Numbered from the stretch's first letter, positions 35,665 to 45,307 are shown. The stretch is 64,000 nucleotides of DNA from Marinobacter sp. THAF197a (GCF_009363275.1 NZ_CP045324.1:434001-498000), one strand, 5' to 3'. Notes: generated by a model not told the origin, from the letters alone. Numbers and translations: made by a program.

Positions 35665-36809
35665 CAGAGGAAGTGCTCCAGCAGGCTATTCAGGTAACGC
35701 TGTCCTTGCTCGGTCGCCTGCAGGCGATCAGGGGTCAGCAGATGTTGTTTGCGTAATTGCTCAAGTTGTACCGCAACTGACGACAAGGGTAAACCTGTAC
35801 GCTCAAGATACAGTTGTTCCGATGTGCCCCGTTTCAGGCGTAACGCATTCATCATGAACTCCAGCGGCCGGTCCTCCGGTGCCAGCTCTTCGCTACCGGA
35901 GGTGCGGGAGCCGATCCTTTGCAGGTAGGCGTCTGGTTGCCGGGTTTTCCAGTACCGCAGAATCCGGCCGTCCGCCAGGCTGACTTTGCCGTGGGCGCCG
36001 GCACCCAGCGCCAGATAGTCGCCGAAGCTCCAGTAATTCAGGTTATGCCTGCTTTCCCGACCAGGCAAGCTCCAGGCCGAGATCTCGTAATCATCGAAGC
36101 CCGCTGACCGAAGGTGGGTCGCCCCCTGTTGATATATGTCCCAGAGCCGATCGTCGTCCGGCAACGCCGGTGGTCGCGAGAAGAATTCGGTGTTCGGCTC
36201 AATGGTGAGTTGATACCAGGACAGGTGGGTTGGCCGGTGGGCCAGTGCGGCGTGCAGGTCGCTGACCGCCTGTTCCGGAGTTTGCCCCGGCAGGCCGTGC
36301 ATCAGATCGATGTTGAAATTGTCGAACCCGGCAGCCCGGGCGGATTCGATGGCCCGGTGAGCCATGGCCTGATCGTGGATGCGGCCCAGGGATTGCAGGT
36401 GCTCCGGGTGAAAACTCTGTACCCCGATGGACAGCCGGTTGATGCCGGCTGCACGGAAGCTTTCGAAGCGGCCCGCTTCCAGCGTGCCGGGATTGGCTTC
36501 CAGGGTAATTTCCGCATCGGTCGAAAACGCCAGGCGTTGGCGGAGCCCGTCGAACAGCTGTTCATAGAAGGCGCCGCTCATCAGGGAAGGAGTGCCGCCG
36601 CCGATAAAGACGGTTTTGATAGGGCGCCCCTGGATATAGAGCAGGTCCTGATCCAGATCTTCCAGAATGGCGTTCAGATAGGCCGTTTCCGGAATTTCCC
36701 CCTTGATGGCATGTGAATTGAAGTCACAGTAGGGGCATTTGCGCACGCACCAGGGCACGTGGATGTACAGGCTCAGTGGCGGGCAGACCGCAACCGGGGT
36801 GGCGGTCAT
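35664..36809 (-). CDS. hemW: Radical SAM haem chaperone HemW
   Basis: A 381-residue radical SAM protein. The cluster motif is CVRKCPYCDF (Cys21, Cys25, Cys28), followed by the HemW-type phenylalanine F30; GGGTPSLMS and the LMHGLPGQT region are present. It lacks features of HemN and belongs to the HemW group, which carries haem to target enzymes such as nitrate reductase. A C-terminal HemN_C domain (about 300-375) is intact. Gap to rdgB is four bases. Confidence 0.93.
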   Translation of the reverse strand: MTATPVAVCPPLSLYIHVPWCVRKCPYCDFNSHAIKGEIPETAYLNAILEDLDQDLLYIQGRPIKTVFIGGGTPSLMSGAFYEQLFDGLRQRLAFSTDAEITLEANPGTLEAGRFESFRAAGINRLSIGVQSFHPEHLQSLGRIHDQAMAHRAIESARAAGFDNFNIDLMHGLPGQTPEQAVSDLHAALAHRPTHLSWYQLTIEPNTEFFSRPPALPDDDRLWDIYQQGATHLRSAGFDDYEISAWSLPGRESRHNLNYWSFGDYLALGAGAHGKVSLADGRILRYWKTRQPDAYLQRIGSRTSGSEELAPEDRPLEFMMNALRLKRGTSEQLYLERTGLPLSSVAVQLEQLRKQHLLTPDRLQATEQGQRYLNSLLEHFL

Positions 36810-36813
36810 CGGT

Positions 36814-37425
36814 TTACCGCTCCGCCTGGAGTTGTTCCAGCAGGCTGGCGAGGGCCCGGCCCCGATGGCTAATCTTGCCCTTCTGTGCCCGGGTCAGTTC
36901 TGCGGCGCTGCAGTTGAACTCCGGCGCCAGGAATACAGGGTCATAACCGAAACCGCCGTCACCCCGGGGCTCGGTCAGGATCTGCCCCGGCCAGCGGCCA
37001 TGGCAGATGATTGGCGTGGGGTCGTCGGCATGTCGAAGATACACCAGAACACAATGGAACTGGGCAGTGCGTTGTGGGGCGGGAACGTCCTTCAAGGCAT
37101 CCAGAAGTGCCGCCACGTTGTCAGCGTCGGAAGCGGCGTCGCCGGCGTACCGCGCCGAGCGCACGCCGGGCTCGCCATTGAGGGCATCCACAGCCAGGCC
37201 GCTGTCGTCTGCCAGGGCCGGCAGCCCGGTTTCCCGGGCTGCATGGCGGGCTTTGAGGATGGCGTTTTCAACGAAGGTGACCGCCGGTTCTTCGGCCTCG
37301 CTCACTCCCAGTTCGCCTTGGGCAACCGGCTGCAACCCCAGGGGGCTGAGCAGTTCTGTCAGTTCGGCAATCTTGCCTTTGTTATTGCTGGCGATGACAA
37401 ATTTCTGGCTCATGGTGTCAGTCAT
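36814..37425 (-). CDS. rdgB: dITP/XTP pyrophosphatase RdgB
   Basis: A 203-residue nucleotide-pool sanitising enzyme that hydrolyses dITP, ITP and XTP. SNNKGKIAEL near 13-22, LADDSGLAVDALNGEPGVRSARYAG in the middle and SHRGRAL near the end are the family signatures. The first ATG overlaps the upstream gene by 8 bases; an ATG four codons later is equally possible. Same operon as metX and hemW, as in Pseudomonas. Confidence 0.95.
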   Translation of the reverse strand: MTDTMSQKFVIASNNKGKIAELTELLSPLGLQPVAQGELGVSEAEEPAVTFVENAILKARHAARETGLPALADDSGLAVDALNGEPGVRSARYAGDAASDADNVAALLDALKDVPAPQRTAQFHCVLVYLRHADDPTPIICHGRWPGQILTEPRGDGGFGYDPVFLAPEFNCSAAELTRAQKGKISHRGRALASLLEQLQAER

Positions 37426-37867
37426 TGAACAGGGTATGGGAGAAACGAACTGGCAGATCCCGGTTGTGGCCAGTGGGCCGGGCCGTGATGTTGAACGTCA
37501 TCAGGTCGCCGGAACGGTACTGGTACTGGGCGATGAAATAGACTGCATCACCCTCCTGAATACGACGGAAGGCCAGGAAATTCACCTGCTGGATGTCATT
37601 GGTAACCTGGCCCTGCACCTGCCCGCCAACCGGCCGGATCTGGCCATGTTCGCCTTCGGTCATAATGGAAATGTTGATGATGCCAATGCCCCGGCTGCGT
37701 TGCAGGTTGTTGGCCCTGGCTACTTCCGGGTTAAGGAAGGTGCTTGGGAAAACGCTCCAGTGCACCTGATAGTCACCGAAGTCTTCCTGGCCGGCCTGCG
37801 CCTGAGCGAATAACAGCAGTCCCAGGGTCAGGGTCAGTAGGCGAGTTATTGAACGAGTCATCATCAT
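37418..37867 (-). CDS. DUF4426 exported protein
   Basis: A 149-residue secreted protein. The signal peptide is MMMTRSITRLLTLTLG... with an AQA-type cleavage near residue 24. The mature part has the DUF4426 pattern (FGDYQVHWSVFPSTFL, GIINISIM). The family always sits between metW and rdgB in pseudomonads, but its role is not known. ATG 37867 overlaps the metW stop (ATGA). The frame opens 44 codons upstream inside metW, which I reject as an artefact. Confidence 0.88.
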   Translation of the reverse strand: MMMTRSITRLLTLTLGLLLFAQAQAGQEDFGDYQVHWSVFPSTFLNPEVARANNLQRSRGIGIINISIMTEGEHGQIRPVGGQVQGQVTNDIQQVNFLAFRRIQEGDAVYFIAQYQYRSGDLMTFNITARPTGHNRDLPVRFSHTLFND

Positions 37868-38466
37868 GGGTTCTCCCGCGTGATTCGATAGATGGCAATT
37901 TCCCCCAACAGGTTCGGCCAGAGCCTGGCCAGCCAGCTGTTCTGGTGCTGACCGTCTACCACCCGGCGGCTCTTGATGCGAATGCCTTTCTGACGGCACA
38001 AGGCTTCAAAATCCTTGAAGGTGCATAGCCGTATGTTGGGGGTGTTATACCATTTATACGGTAGTGCGTCGGATTCGGGCATACGGCCACTCAGAGCCAG
38101 TCCCCAGCGCAGGCGCCAATGGGCAAAGTTGGGGAAGGTGACGATGCCCTCTCGGCCGACCCGGAGCATCTCTTCGATCACTTTGTCCGGTCGCCGAACG
38201 GCTTGCAGGGCCTGGGTCATCAGAACCACGTCGAACATGCCGTCGTCAAAATTGTCCAGCCCCTGGGTGTCCAGGTTCTGTTCGATCACACTCACCCCTT
38301 TCGCCATACAGGTGGTGATGTGGTCCGGGTTGATCTCCAGGCCGAAACCCGTGGCGCCTCGCTCCCGCTGAAGAAAGTCCAGCAGGGTGCCATTGCCGCA
38401 ACCCAGGTCCAGTACGTGATGCCCTGGCTGGACCCATTGCTGGATGATTTCCAGGTCTGGTCTCAT
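37864..38466 (-). CDS. metW: MetW methionine biosynthesis protein
   Basis: A 200-residue SAM-methyltransferase-fold protein. LDLGCGNGTLLDFL (motif I) is at about 21-34 and LMTQALQAVRRPD follows. In several bacteria MetW pairs with MetX and both are needed for homoserine acylation. ATG 38466 overlaps the metX stop (four bases). Confidence 0.94.
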   Translation of the reverse strand: MRPDLEIIQQWVQPGHHVLDLGCGNGTLLDFLQRERGATGFGLEINPDHITTCMAKGVSVIEQNLDTQGLDNFDDGMFDVVLMTQALQAVRRPDKVIEEMLRVGREGIVTFPNFAHWRLRWGLALSGRMPESDALPYKWYNTPNIRLCTFKDFEALCRQKGIRIKSRRVVDGQHQNSWLARLWPNLLGEIAIYRITRENP

Positions 38467-39611
38467 GCGCCCACCTCCCGTGCCACCCGGTCCATATAGG
38501 CGGTGAAAATATCGGTGTACCTGGGGGTTGGAATCAGGAACGCGTCATGGCCCCAGGGGGCATCGATTTCGGCGTAGCTGACCTTCTTGCGGGCAGAGAT
38601 CATGGCGTTCACCATCTCTTCGGAGCGTTCGGGCGAAAAGCGCCAGTCGGTGCTGAACGACAGCACCAGGTACTCGCAGCTTGCCGGTGCCAGAGCCTTG
38701 GCCAGATCCCCGCCGGCGGCATAAGCCGGATCGAAGTAGTCCAGGGCCCGGGTCATCAGCAGGTAGGTGTTGGCATCAAAGCTTTCTGAGAAACGCTCGC
38801 CCTGGTAACGAAGGTAACTTTCTACCTGGAACTCGGCGTCGAACCCGAACTTGTAGGCCTCTTCCCGCAACTCCCGGCCGAATTTCTCACCCATGGAGGC
38901 GTCGGAAAGGTAGGTGATGTGGCCGACCATACGGGCGAGCATCAGGCCGCGGCGGGGCACCGCGCCAAAATCATAGTATCGGCCGTCGTGGAACTCCCGG
39001 TCGGAGGTAATGGCCTGGCGAGCCACTTCATTGAAGGCGATATTTTGTGCACTGAGTCGGGGCGTGGACGCAATCACCACCGAGTGACGCAACCGTTCCG
39101 GGTAATCCAGGCTCCACTGCAACGCCTGCATGCCACCCAGTGAGCCGCCGACCACCGCGGCCCATTGTTCGATGCCCAGGTGGTCAGCCAGGTAAGCCTG
39201 GCTTTTTACCCAGTCGGCAACGGTAATCACCGGGAAGTCCGGGCCATAGGGTTTGCCGGTTGCCGGGTTGGTGGAATTGGGGCCGGTGCTGCCGTGGCAG
39301 CCTCCCAGATTGTTCAGGCTGACCACAAAAAAACGATTGGTATCGATGGGCTTGCCCGGGCCGATGCAGCTGTCCCACCAGCCAGGCTTCTTGTCTTCCA
39401 TGCTGTGATAGCCCGCGGCATGGTGATGGCCGCTGAGTGCATGGCAAATCAGCACCGCGTTGCTGGCGTCCGGATTCAGGGTGCCGTAGGTCTCCACCAC
39501 CAGGTCGTAACTATCCAGGATCTGGCCGCACGCCAGTTCGATCGGCGTGTCAAAGTGAATGGTTTGGGGGCTTACAAGGCCCACGGAGTCCGAGGGCAGG
39601 GAATCAGGCAT
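38463..39611 (-). CDS. metX: Homoserine O-acyltransferase MetX
   Basis: A 382-residue alpha/beta-hydrolase-fold acyltransferase that activates homoserine for methionine synthesis. The catalytic triad is Ser157 (VVGGSLGGMQ), Asp322 and His355 (WGHDAFLI). The family contains acetyl- and succinyl-CoA users; relatives in Pseudomonas use succinyl-CoA, and the donor here cannot be settled by eye. Start of a six-gene minus-strand run. Upstream 39612-39783 has no clear riboswitch. Confidence 0.94.
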   Translation of the reverse strand: MPDSLPSDSVGLVSPQTIHFDTPIELACGQILDSYDLVVETYGTLNPDASNAVLICHALSGHHHAAGYHSMEDKKPGWWDSCIGPGKPIDTNRFFVVSLNNLGGCHGSTGPNSTNPATGKPYGPDFPVITVADWVKSQAYLADHLGIEQWAAVVGGSLGGMQALQWSLDYPERLRHSVVIASTPRLSAQNIAFNEVARQAITSDREFHDGRYYDFGAVPRRGLMLARMVGHITYLSDASMGEKFGRELREEAYKFGFDAEFQVESYLRYQGERFSESFDANTYLLMTRALDYFDPAYAAGGDLAKALAPASCEYLVLSFSTDWRFSPERSEEMVNAMISARKKVSYAEIDAPWGHDAFLIPTPRYTDIFTAYMDRVAREVGA

Positions 39612-39783
39612 GGCGGTGATGAGTTCCTGGTCCGGTCCACAAGTGTCTGGCCATTGGCCTTGGAGTGTTCAGAAAAGCGCGACAGCATCGCAGTTTAAAG
39701 GCGGGTGGGGGTTGCTGCAACCGGCGCGTGGCTGCGGCGCCGTTTTCGGGGCCCGCGCGATGTTCGAGCGGGCCCCCGGTCCT

Positions 39784-41748
39784 TCAGATGGCGCCTGAGA
39801 TATTGACCACTTTCTGCTGAATCATGGTGGGGGCCGGCTTGCGGATTTGCCGCATCATGGCGTCGGCCAGTTCCAGCTGTTTACGCAGGTCGACAATGGC
39901 ATTATCCAGGCGCTGGCGCTCAGCGCGGCTGTCCCGGTCGCTGCGGACCATGTCGCGCAGGCGGCGGATCTGGTGCTCCAACAGCTGTTTCTGCTCCATG
40001 GAATACTGCATGATCGGCAGCAGGGCTTCCTGGGGCCAGCGCTCTACATCCTTACGCACCCGGCCGTGAAGGGTGCGAGCTTCACCCACCATGACATTGA
40101 AGAAGCGGCGCACCAGCAGGGACTGTTCGGTCAGCAGGTTTTTCGGGCTGATGCGGAAACGCTTGGCTTTCTTGCGCAGTTCCCGAATAGCGATCACATG
40201 GCGGCCCGCCCGCAGCGGGATGGGCTCCAGGTGCCTGGCCCGGGTGTCTTCGTTATAACGGCGGTAGATGGCTCCGACCATTTTCTCCGCCAGCCTGCCT
40301 TCGGCCAGCAGGTTGGTCAGGTCGCTTTCCAACAGTTCAAAGAAATGGTCCATGGCCCGGTTCATGCCGGCCGTCGTCCAGCTCTTGGACATCGTGTGAC
40401 GAACCTTGGCGGCGTGATTTTCAAAACGATCTTCGGCGACCAGGTTCTTCAGCATCTCTCCCTGGGAATCCATGAGCCGGCGGGAGGAACGCAGGGTGAT
40501 CAGCTTTTTGTAGTAGAAGTCATAGTCTTTCTGGGCGCGCTCTGCCAGCCGGCTGAGGGCGGCCTTGTCCATGGTGGCGCCGGCACAGGCCTGGCGTTCT
40601 TCTTCCAGTGATTCAAGCCGGTATTGCATGGCCGCCTGACTGTTTTGAAGCATGCCCAGAAGATCGTTGATCAGGTTCTGGGTAATCAACTGCTCCTTGT
40701 GCATCAGGATGCGCTGAATAATCAGTTGCTCGAGCTGGCCGATGTTGGAACGCCCGAACAGCTCGTTGTCTTTGCGCACCCGGGCCAGCAGTCCCTGTTT
40801 TGCCGACAGCGGAATCACATCTTGCTGGCGTATGCTCAGATGTTCCGCGGTATAGGTGCGTACCCGCTCAATGGCATCGGTGGTGTGTTGCTCGCCCTGC
40901 AGGTCGTCCCACAACACATCAATCTTGTTCAGCACGGCAAACCGGCCGGCCCGGTGGTCGGCGTGTTCGGTATCGATATGATCTTTCCAGATCGTCATAT
41001 CGCTGGCGGTTACGCCGGTGTCCGCACTTAACACAAAAATGACCGCGTGGGCGCGGGGCAGCATACTGATGGTCAGCTCTGGTTCGGAGCCCAGCGCGTT
41101 GAGCCCCGGCGTGTCGAGGATGCGCAGGCCACGCTCGAACAGCGGGTGGCGAATGCTGATCTGGGCGTTGCGCCAGGCAGGCACCAGTACATTGCCGGGG
41201 TTGTTGCGATCCTGTTCCAGCATGGCTTCGTCAAAGCCCAACTGGCGTGCTTCGTCAGGGGTCACGCTTTTGATGCGGGCAACCTCGGCCAGCACTTCGC
41301 GCATGACTTCCGGGTTGCGCTCGTCCAGCTCGTGCTTTACCCAGCGCTCAGGCTGCTTGCGCAATTGCTGCAGGGAAAGCTCGCCGGTCCGGGTCTCAAT
41401 GGGCAGGAGCAGAAGGTAGTTCTGGTTGGCGCTGCGATCAAAGAACAGCTCCGTGGGACACATGGTGGTGCGGCCTGCCTGGGACGGCAGCATGCGCTGA
41501 CCATACTCCGAGAAAAACAGGGCATTGATCAGCTCGGTTTTGCCGCGGGAGTACTCGCCCACAAAGGCGATGGTCAGCTCATCTTCAATGAGCAGTTCAA
41601 GGCCATGGCGAATTCGGGTGCTGACGTCTTCCGAGAACAGATTGTTATCTTGCAGCCAGAGCCGGTACCGGCCAATCTGCCGTATCAGCTCTTTCTTCCA
41701 GTTGTGGTATGCCTCAACCTGCTGCGACAGAGTTCCCTGCTGATTCAT
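39784..41748 (-). CDS. Bacterial dynamin-like GTPase
   Basis: A 654-residue large GTPase. G1 GEYSRGKT (64-71), G2 threonines in GRTTMCPTE (92-100), G3 DTPG (212-215) and G4 NKID (274-277) form a dynamin_N domain with a long insert of about 110 residues between G2 and G3. The rest is helical (coiled coils about 365-480 and 560-640). No transmembrane segment or signal is evident. Bacterial dynamins remodel or fuse membranes; the role here is unknown. It is single and lies between the terminator of yggT and metX, where pseudomonads have metX directly. Start: ATG with AGAAGGA upstream. Confidence 0.88.
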   Translation of the reverse strand: MNQQGTLSQQVEAYHNWKKELIRQIGRYRLWLQDNNLFSEDVSTRIRHGLELLIEDELTIAFVGEYSRGKTELINALFFSEYGQRMLPSQAGRTTMCPTELFFDRSANQNYLLLLPIETRTGELSLQQLRKQPERWVKHELDERNPEVMREVLAEVARIKSVTPDEARQLGFDEAMLEQDRNNPGNVLVPAWRNAQISIRHPLFERGLRILDTPGLNALGSEPELTISMLPRAHAVIFVLSADTGVTASDMTIWKDHIDTEHADHRAGRFAVLNKIDVLWDDLQGEQHTTDAIERVRTYTAEHLSIRQQDVIPLSAKQGLLARVRKDNELFGRSNIGQLEQLIIQRILMHKEQLITQNLINDLLGMLQNSQAAMQYRLESLEEERQACAGATMDKAALSRLAERAQKDYDFYYKKLITLRSSRRLMDSQGEMLKNLVAEDRFENHAAKVRHTMSKSWTTAGMNRAMDHFFELLESDLTNLLAEGRLAEKMVGAIYRRYNEDTRARHLEPIPLRAGRHVIAIRELRKKAKRFRISPKNLLTEQSLLVRRFFNVMVGEARTLHGRVRKDVERWPQEALLPIMQYSMEQKQLLEHQIRRLRDMVRSDRDSRAERQRLDNAIVDLRKQLELADAMMRQIRKPAPTMIQQKVVNISGAI

Positions 41749-41862
41749 TGGATAATCCTTCTGCGCGACTTCCGAGATTAAATGACGTTAATAGTAGCCT
41801 TTTTAGTCAGTTGGGTGGGGTGCGCCAGTAGGCATTTTTTGCGGTAGGTCGGGTTCTGATGC

Positions 41863-41902
41863 AAAAAAGGCTTCAGAATCATGTTGTTGACGCTGAAGCC
41901 TT
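41863..41902 (-). terminator. Terminator of the yggS-proC-yggT transcript
   Basis: A 10-bp stem AAGGCTTCAG/CTGAAGCCTT with a 14-base loop followed on the minus strand by six T residues. It ends the proline/YggT transcript and shows that the dynamin-like gene downstream has its own promoter. Confidence 0.85.
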
Positions 41903-41954
41903 CGGTGTTTCGAAATGGATAAAACTGTAACTGAATGTATATCTGTGAGGCAGG

Positions 41955-42539
41955 TTACATTCCAAGGCCGATGGAGCCGAGGCCCGCGGCGATCTTCATA
42001 TGGTCAATCACCACAGAGATGACGTTCAGTATCAGGAACACAATGATTGGTGACAGATCCAGCCCGCCCATGGAAGGCATGACGCTGCGCACCGGTCGCA
42101 TGACCGGTTCGGTAATCTGCGCTACCAGCTGGATAGCCGGGTGGCTGCTTTGCGGGGCAATCCAACTGACCACCACCACGGCAATCACTGACCAGAAGTA
42201 GATTTTGACAATCAGGCTGAGCACATTCAAAACGGCCCAGACGAGCAGGGTAATCGGATTGATGCCGGGAATCCCGCCGTTCAGGGCCACCAGGATCAGG
42301 AAGAAGGTAATGGCCTGGATAATGACAGCAAGTACCAGCGCTGCTCCATCAATGCCGCCCCAGCCGGGAATGAAACGGCGCAGCGGGCGCAGCGGCGGAT
42401 TGGTGGCCTTCACCACAAACTGGGAAATCGGGTTATAGAAGTCGGCCCGAGCCAGCTGTAGCAGGAAGCGCAGCAGTACGATGGTCATGTAGAAGGTGGA
42501 CGCGATCAGCAGGATCGTAATCACAATATCTGCCAGCAT
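41955..42539 (-). CDS. yggT: YggT family membrane protein
   Basis: A 194-residue inner-membrane protein consisting of two YggT repeats, each with the NPISQ/NPITL-type and GGIDGAALVLAV/MGGLDLSPIIVF motifs. Each repeat has two transmembrane helices. Roles in osmotic or division-related functions are reported for relatives. It follows proC by 22 bases, the standard order yggS-proC-yggT. Confidence 0.92.
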   Translation of the reverse strand: MLADIVITILLIASTFYMTIVLLRFLLQLARADFYNPISQFVVKATNPPLRPLRRFIPGWGGIDGAALVLAVIIQAITFFLILVALNGGIPGINPITLLVWAVLNVLSLIVKIYFWSVIAVVVVSWIAPQSSHPAIQLVAQITEPVMRPVRSVMPSMGGLDLSPIIVFLILNVISVVIDHMKIAAGLGSIGLGM

Positions 42540-42561
42540 GTAGCTGTGTCTCCGTTAACGG

Positions 42562-43395
42562 TTACTGTTTATCTGCCAGTTCTTTGGACATTTCCCGGGA
42601 GCGATCAAACGCTGCGCCATAGGCCTTTTTCACAAGTTGCCGCAGGCCGCCGTCCTCAAAGGTATTCACTGCACGCTCGGTGGTGCCGCCGGGGGACATG
42701 ACGTTGCGTTTGAGCTGCGCCGGGTCATCGTCGCTTCGGGCCGCCATTTCAGCCGCGCCAGCCATGGTCTGAATAGCGAGTGCCCGGGCGGTTTCAGGTG
42801 CAATGCCGGCTTCGGTGGCGGCGCCTTCCAGAGCTTCAAGCATCAAGAAGAAATACGCCGGGCCGCTTCCGGAAAGCGCGGTAACGCCGTGCAGCTGGTC
42901 TTCGTCGTCCACCCACAGCGCTGAGCCGATGCTTTCGAACATCGACTGTACCGATGTCTTCTGTGCGTCTTTGACCTGTGCGTTGGCAAACAGCCCGGCG
43001 GCACCCTTGCCAACCAGCGATGGTGTGTTGGGCATCACGCGAACCAGCGGCATGCCGCCGCCAAGCCAGGTGTCCAGAGTTTCAGCGGTCAGGCCTGCGG
43101 CGATGGAAACCATCAGCGGGCGGGTGTTCTGCACCACCGGGGCGATGTCGTGGCAGACATCCGCCATCACCTGGGGCTTAACAGCCAATACCACAATATC
43201 CGCCTGTTGGGCGCAGTACCGGTTGTCTGTGGTAACGCTGACACCAAAGCGCTTCCGGATGGATTGCAGGTGGCCATCGTCAGGGGCGCTTACCCAGATA
43301 TTACCGGCCTGGTAGCCGTTCTCCAGCATGCCGCCGATGATGGCGCTGGCCATGTTGCCGGCACCTATAAAAGAAATCGTGGGTGATGTGCTCAA
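42562..43395 (-). CDS. proC: Pyrroline-5-carboxylate reductase
   Basis: A 277-residue NAD(P)H enzyme, the last step of proline synthesis. GAGNMASAIIGG near 11-22 is the nucleotide site; VKPQVM, MPNTPSLVGKGAAGL and the C-terminal GSGPAYFFLMLEAL signature are present. The frame starts with TTG at 43395, with GGAG six bases upstream; no ATG gives an intact Rossmann start. It follows yggS by 63 bases. Confidence 0.95.
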   Translation of the reverse strand: MSTSPTISFIGAGNMASAIIGGMLENGYQAGNIWVSAPDDGHLQSIRKRFGVSVTTDNRYCAQQADIVVLAVKPQVMADVCHDIAPVVQNTRPLMVSIAAGLTAETLDTWLGGGMPLVRVMPNTPSLVGKGAAGLFANAQVKDAQKTSVQSMFESIGSALWVDDEDQLHGVTALSGSGPAYFFLMLEALEGAATEAGIAPETARALAIQTMAGAAEMAARSDDDPAQLKRNVMSPGGTTERAVNTFEDGGLRQLVKKAYGAAFDRSREMSKELADKQ

Positions 43396-43458
43396 GGGTC
43401 ACTCCAGGGCTTTGGTCAGTGAATTCGTTGAATGCGATGATAGCAGGAACCAGCGGTT

Positions 43459-44172
43459 TCAGCTCTGGCTGTGTTTGGATGGCCTTGCCCCAAATAGACC
43501 GGTACCTACGCGAACCCAGGTTGCACCCTCTGCGATGGCGATCTCGAGATCATCCGACATGCCCATAGACAGTGTGTCCATCGGGCCGGCCTCAGGAGAC
43601 GCCCGTTTAAGCTCCCGCAGGGTATTGGCCAGCTTGCGAAAACTCATTCGCAGATCTGCCTCGGACTGGTCTGGATCGGGAATCGCCATTAGCCCTCGCA
43701 ATTTCACGTTAGGCAAATCGCCGATCTCATCCACCAGTTCGGGCAGTTCGGACAGCGTGCAGCCGGATTTGCTGTCCTCGTCATTGATGTTGACCTGCAG
43801 GCACAGATTCAATGGCGGTAAACCGGGAGGTCGCTGCTCGCTCAGGCGGCGTGCAATCTTCAGCCGATCAACACTGTGCACCCAGGCGAACATCTCCGCA
43901 ATTTGACGGGTTTTGTTGGACTGGATGGGGCCAATAAAATGCCACTCAATCTGATTGAGATCCTTCAGGGCTTCAATCTTGTCCATCGCCTCCTGAAGGT
44001 AGTTTTCACCAAAGGCAACCTGGCCGGCACTGGCAGCGACCCTGAGTTCGTCTGGCTGGCGTGTCTTGCTGACTGCCAACAGGCGCACACTGCCGGGGTC
44101 CCGGCCTGCCTTCAATGTTGCTTTTTGTATGCGTCGGGTTACGCTCCCGATGTTGTCTGCTATGCTGCTCAT
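43459..44172 (-). CDS. yggS: PLP homeostasis protein YggS (PLPBP)
   Basis: A 237-residue PLP-binding alanine-racemase-fold protein without known catalytic activity, which regulates PLP supply. LLAVSKTRQPDEL (PLP lysine about K36), FGENYLQEA, WHFIGPIQSNK and SMGMSDDLEIAI are all present. ATG 44172 is the family start; the frame extends 62 codons upstream across the pilT promoter, which I reject. Divergent from pilT with 52 bases between, as in Pseudomonas. Confidence 0.95.
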   Translation of the reverse strand: MSSIADNIGSVTRRIQKATLKAGRDPGSVRLLAVSKTRQPDELRVAASAGQVAFGENYLQEAMDKIEALKDLNQIEWHFIGPIQSNKTRQIAEMFAWVHSVDRLKIARRLSEQRPPGLPPLNLCLQVNINDEDSKSGCTLSELPELVDEIGDLPNVKLRGLMAIPDPDQSEADLRMSFRKLANTLRELKRASPEAGPMDTLSMGMSDDLEIAIAEGATWVRVGTGLFGARPSKHSQS

Positions 44173-44224
44173 AGTGTGAGTTTGCCGCTTCTGGACTAAA
44201 AGAAAAAGCCCTCCGAGGAATCCT

Positions 44225-45259
44225 ATGGATATTACTGAACTGCTTGCCTTTTCGGCGAAACAGGGCGCATCGGATTTGCACCTGTCTGCCGGTCTGCCCC
44301 CCATGATCCGTGTCGACGGCGACGTGCGCCGCATCAACCTGCCCCCGATGGAGCACAAAGAAGTGCACGGGTTGATCTACGACATCATGAACGACAAGCA
44401 GCGTAAGGATTACGAAGAGTTCCTGGAAACCGACTTCTCGTTCGAGGTGCCGGGTGTGGCCCGTTTCCGGGTAAACGCCTTCAACCAGAACCGTGGCGCC
44501 GGCGCTGTATTCCGGACCATCCCCTCGAAGGTTCTGACCATGGAAGATCTGGGCATGGGGCAGGTGTTCAAGGATATTTCGTCCGTACCCCGTGGCCTGG
44601 TGCTGGTCACCGGGCCCACCGGCTCCGGTAAGTCCACCACCCTGGCGGCGATGATGGACTACATCAACGACACCCGCTATGAGCATATCCTGACCATCGA
44701 AGACCCGATCGAATTCGTGCACGACTCGAAAAAGTGCCTGGTCAACCAGCGGGAAGTGCACCGGGATACCCTGGGCTTTAACGAAGCCCTGCGTTCCGCC
44801 TTGCGGGAAGACCCGGACATCATCCTGGTAGGTGAGCTCCGGGACCTGGAAACCATCCGACTGGCCCTGACCGCCGCAGAAACCGGCCACCTGGTGTTCG
44901 GCACCCTGCACACCACCTCCGCTGCGAAGACCATCGACCGGGTGGTTGACGTGTTCCCGGCCGAGGAGAAGTCCATGGTGCGGTCCATGTTGTCGGAATC
45001 CCTGCAGGCGGTTATCTCCCAGACCCTGATGAAGAAGATGGGCGGCGGCCGGATTGCCGCCCACGAGATCATGATCGGTACGTCTGCGATCCGTAACCTG
45101 ATCCGGGAAGACAAGATTGCGCAGATGTACTCATCCATCCAGACCGGTGGCTCGCTGGGCATGCAGACCCTCGACCAGTGCCTGGAGCGCCTGCTGCAGA
45201 AGGGTCTGATTTCCCGCGAAGCAGCGCGGGCCAAGGCCAAGATGCCTGATAACTTTTAA
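44225..45259 (+). CDS. pilT: Type IV pilus retraction ATPase PilT
   Basis: A 344-residue hexameric ATPase that powers pilus retraction and twitching. Walker A GPTGSGKST (130-138), Asp box IEDPIEF, Walker B-like VGELRD, His box HTTSAAKTIDR and the conserved AIRNLIREDK motif needed for retraction are all there. GAGGA lies upstream of the ATG. Length equals P. aeruginosa PilT (344). The 223-base gap to pilU contains a large inverted repeat. Confidence 0.97.
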   Translation: MDITELLAFSAKQGASDLHLSAGLPPMIRVDGDVRRINLPPMEHKEVHGLIYDIMNDKQRKDYEEFLETDFSFEVPGVARFRVNAFNQNRGAGAVFRTIPSKVLTMEDLGMGQVFKDISSVPRGLVLVTGPTGSGKSTTLAAMMDYINDTRYEHILTIEDPIEFVHDSKKCLVNQREVHRDTLGFNEALRSALREDPDIILVGELRDLETIRLALTAAETGHLVFGTLHTTSAAKTIDRVVDVFPAEEKSMVRSMLSESLQAVISQTLMKKMGGGRIAAHEIMIGTSAIRNLIREDKIAQMYSSIQTGGSLGMQTLDQCLERLLQKGLISREAARAKAKMPDNF

Positions 45260-45307
45260 CTTTTAATTGGATTGCTCCGGGCCGTGTCGTTGGTGCCAGG
45301 AGCGGAA

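Noticed and set aside
39748..39776. GC-rich inverted repeat (GGGGCCCGC and its complement) near the end of the dynamin-like gene as a terminator
   Set aside because: The stem is good but no T tract follows on either strand, so I did not call it a terminator.
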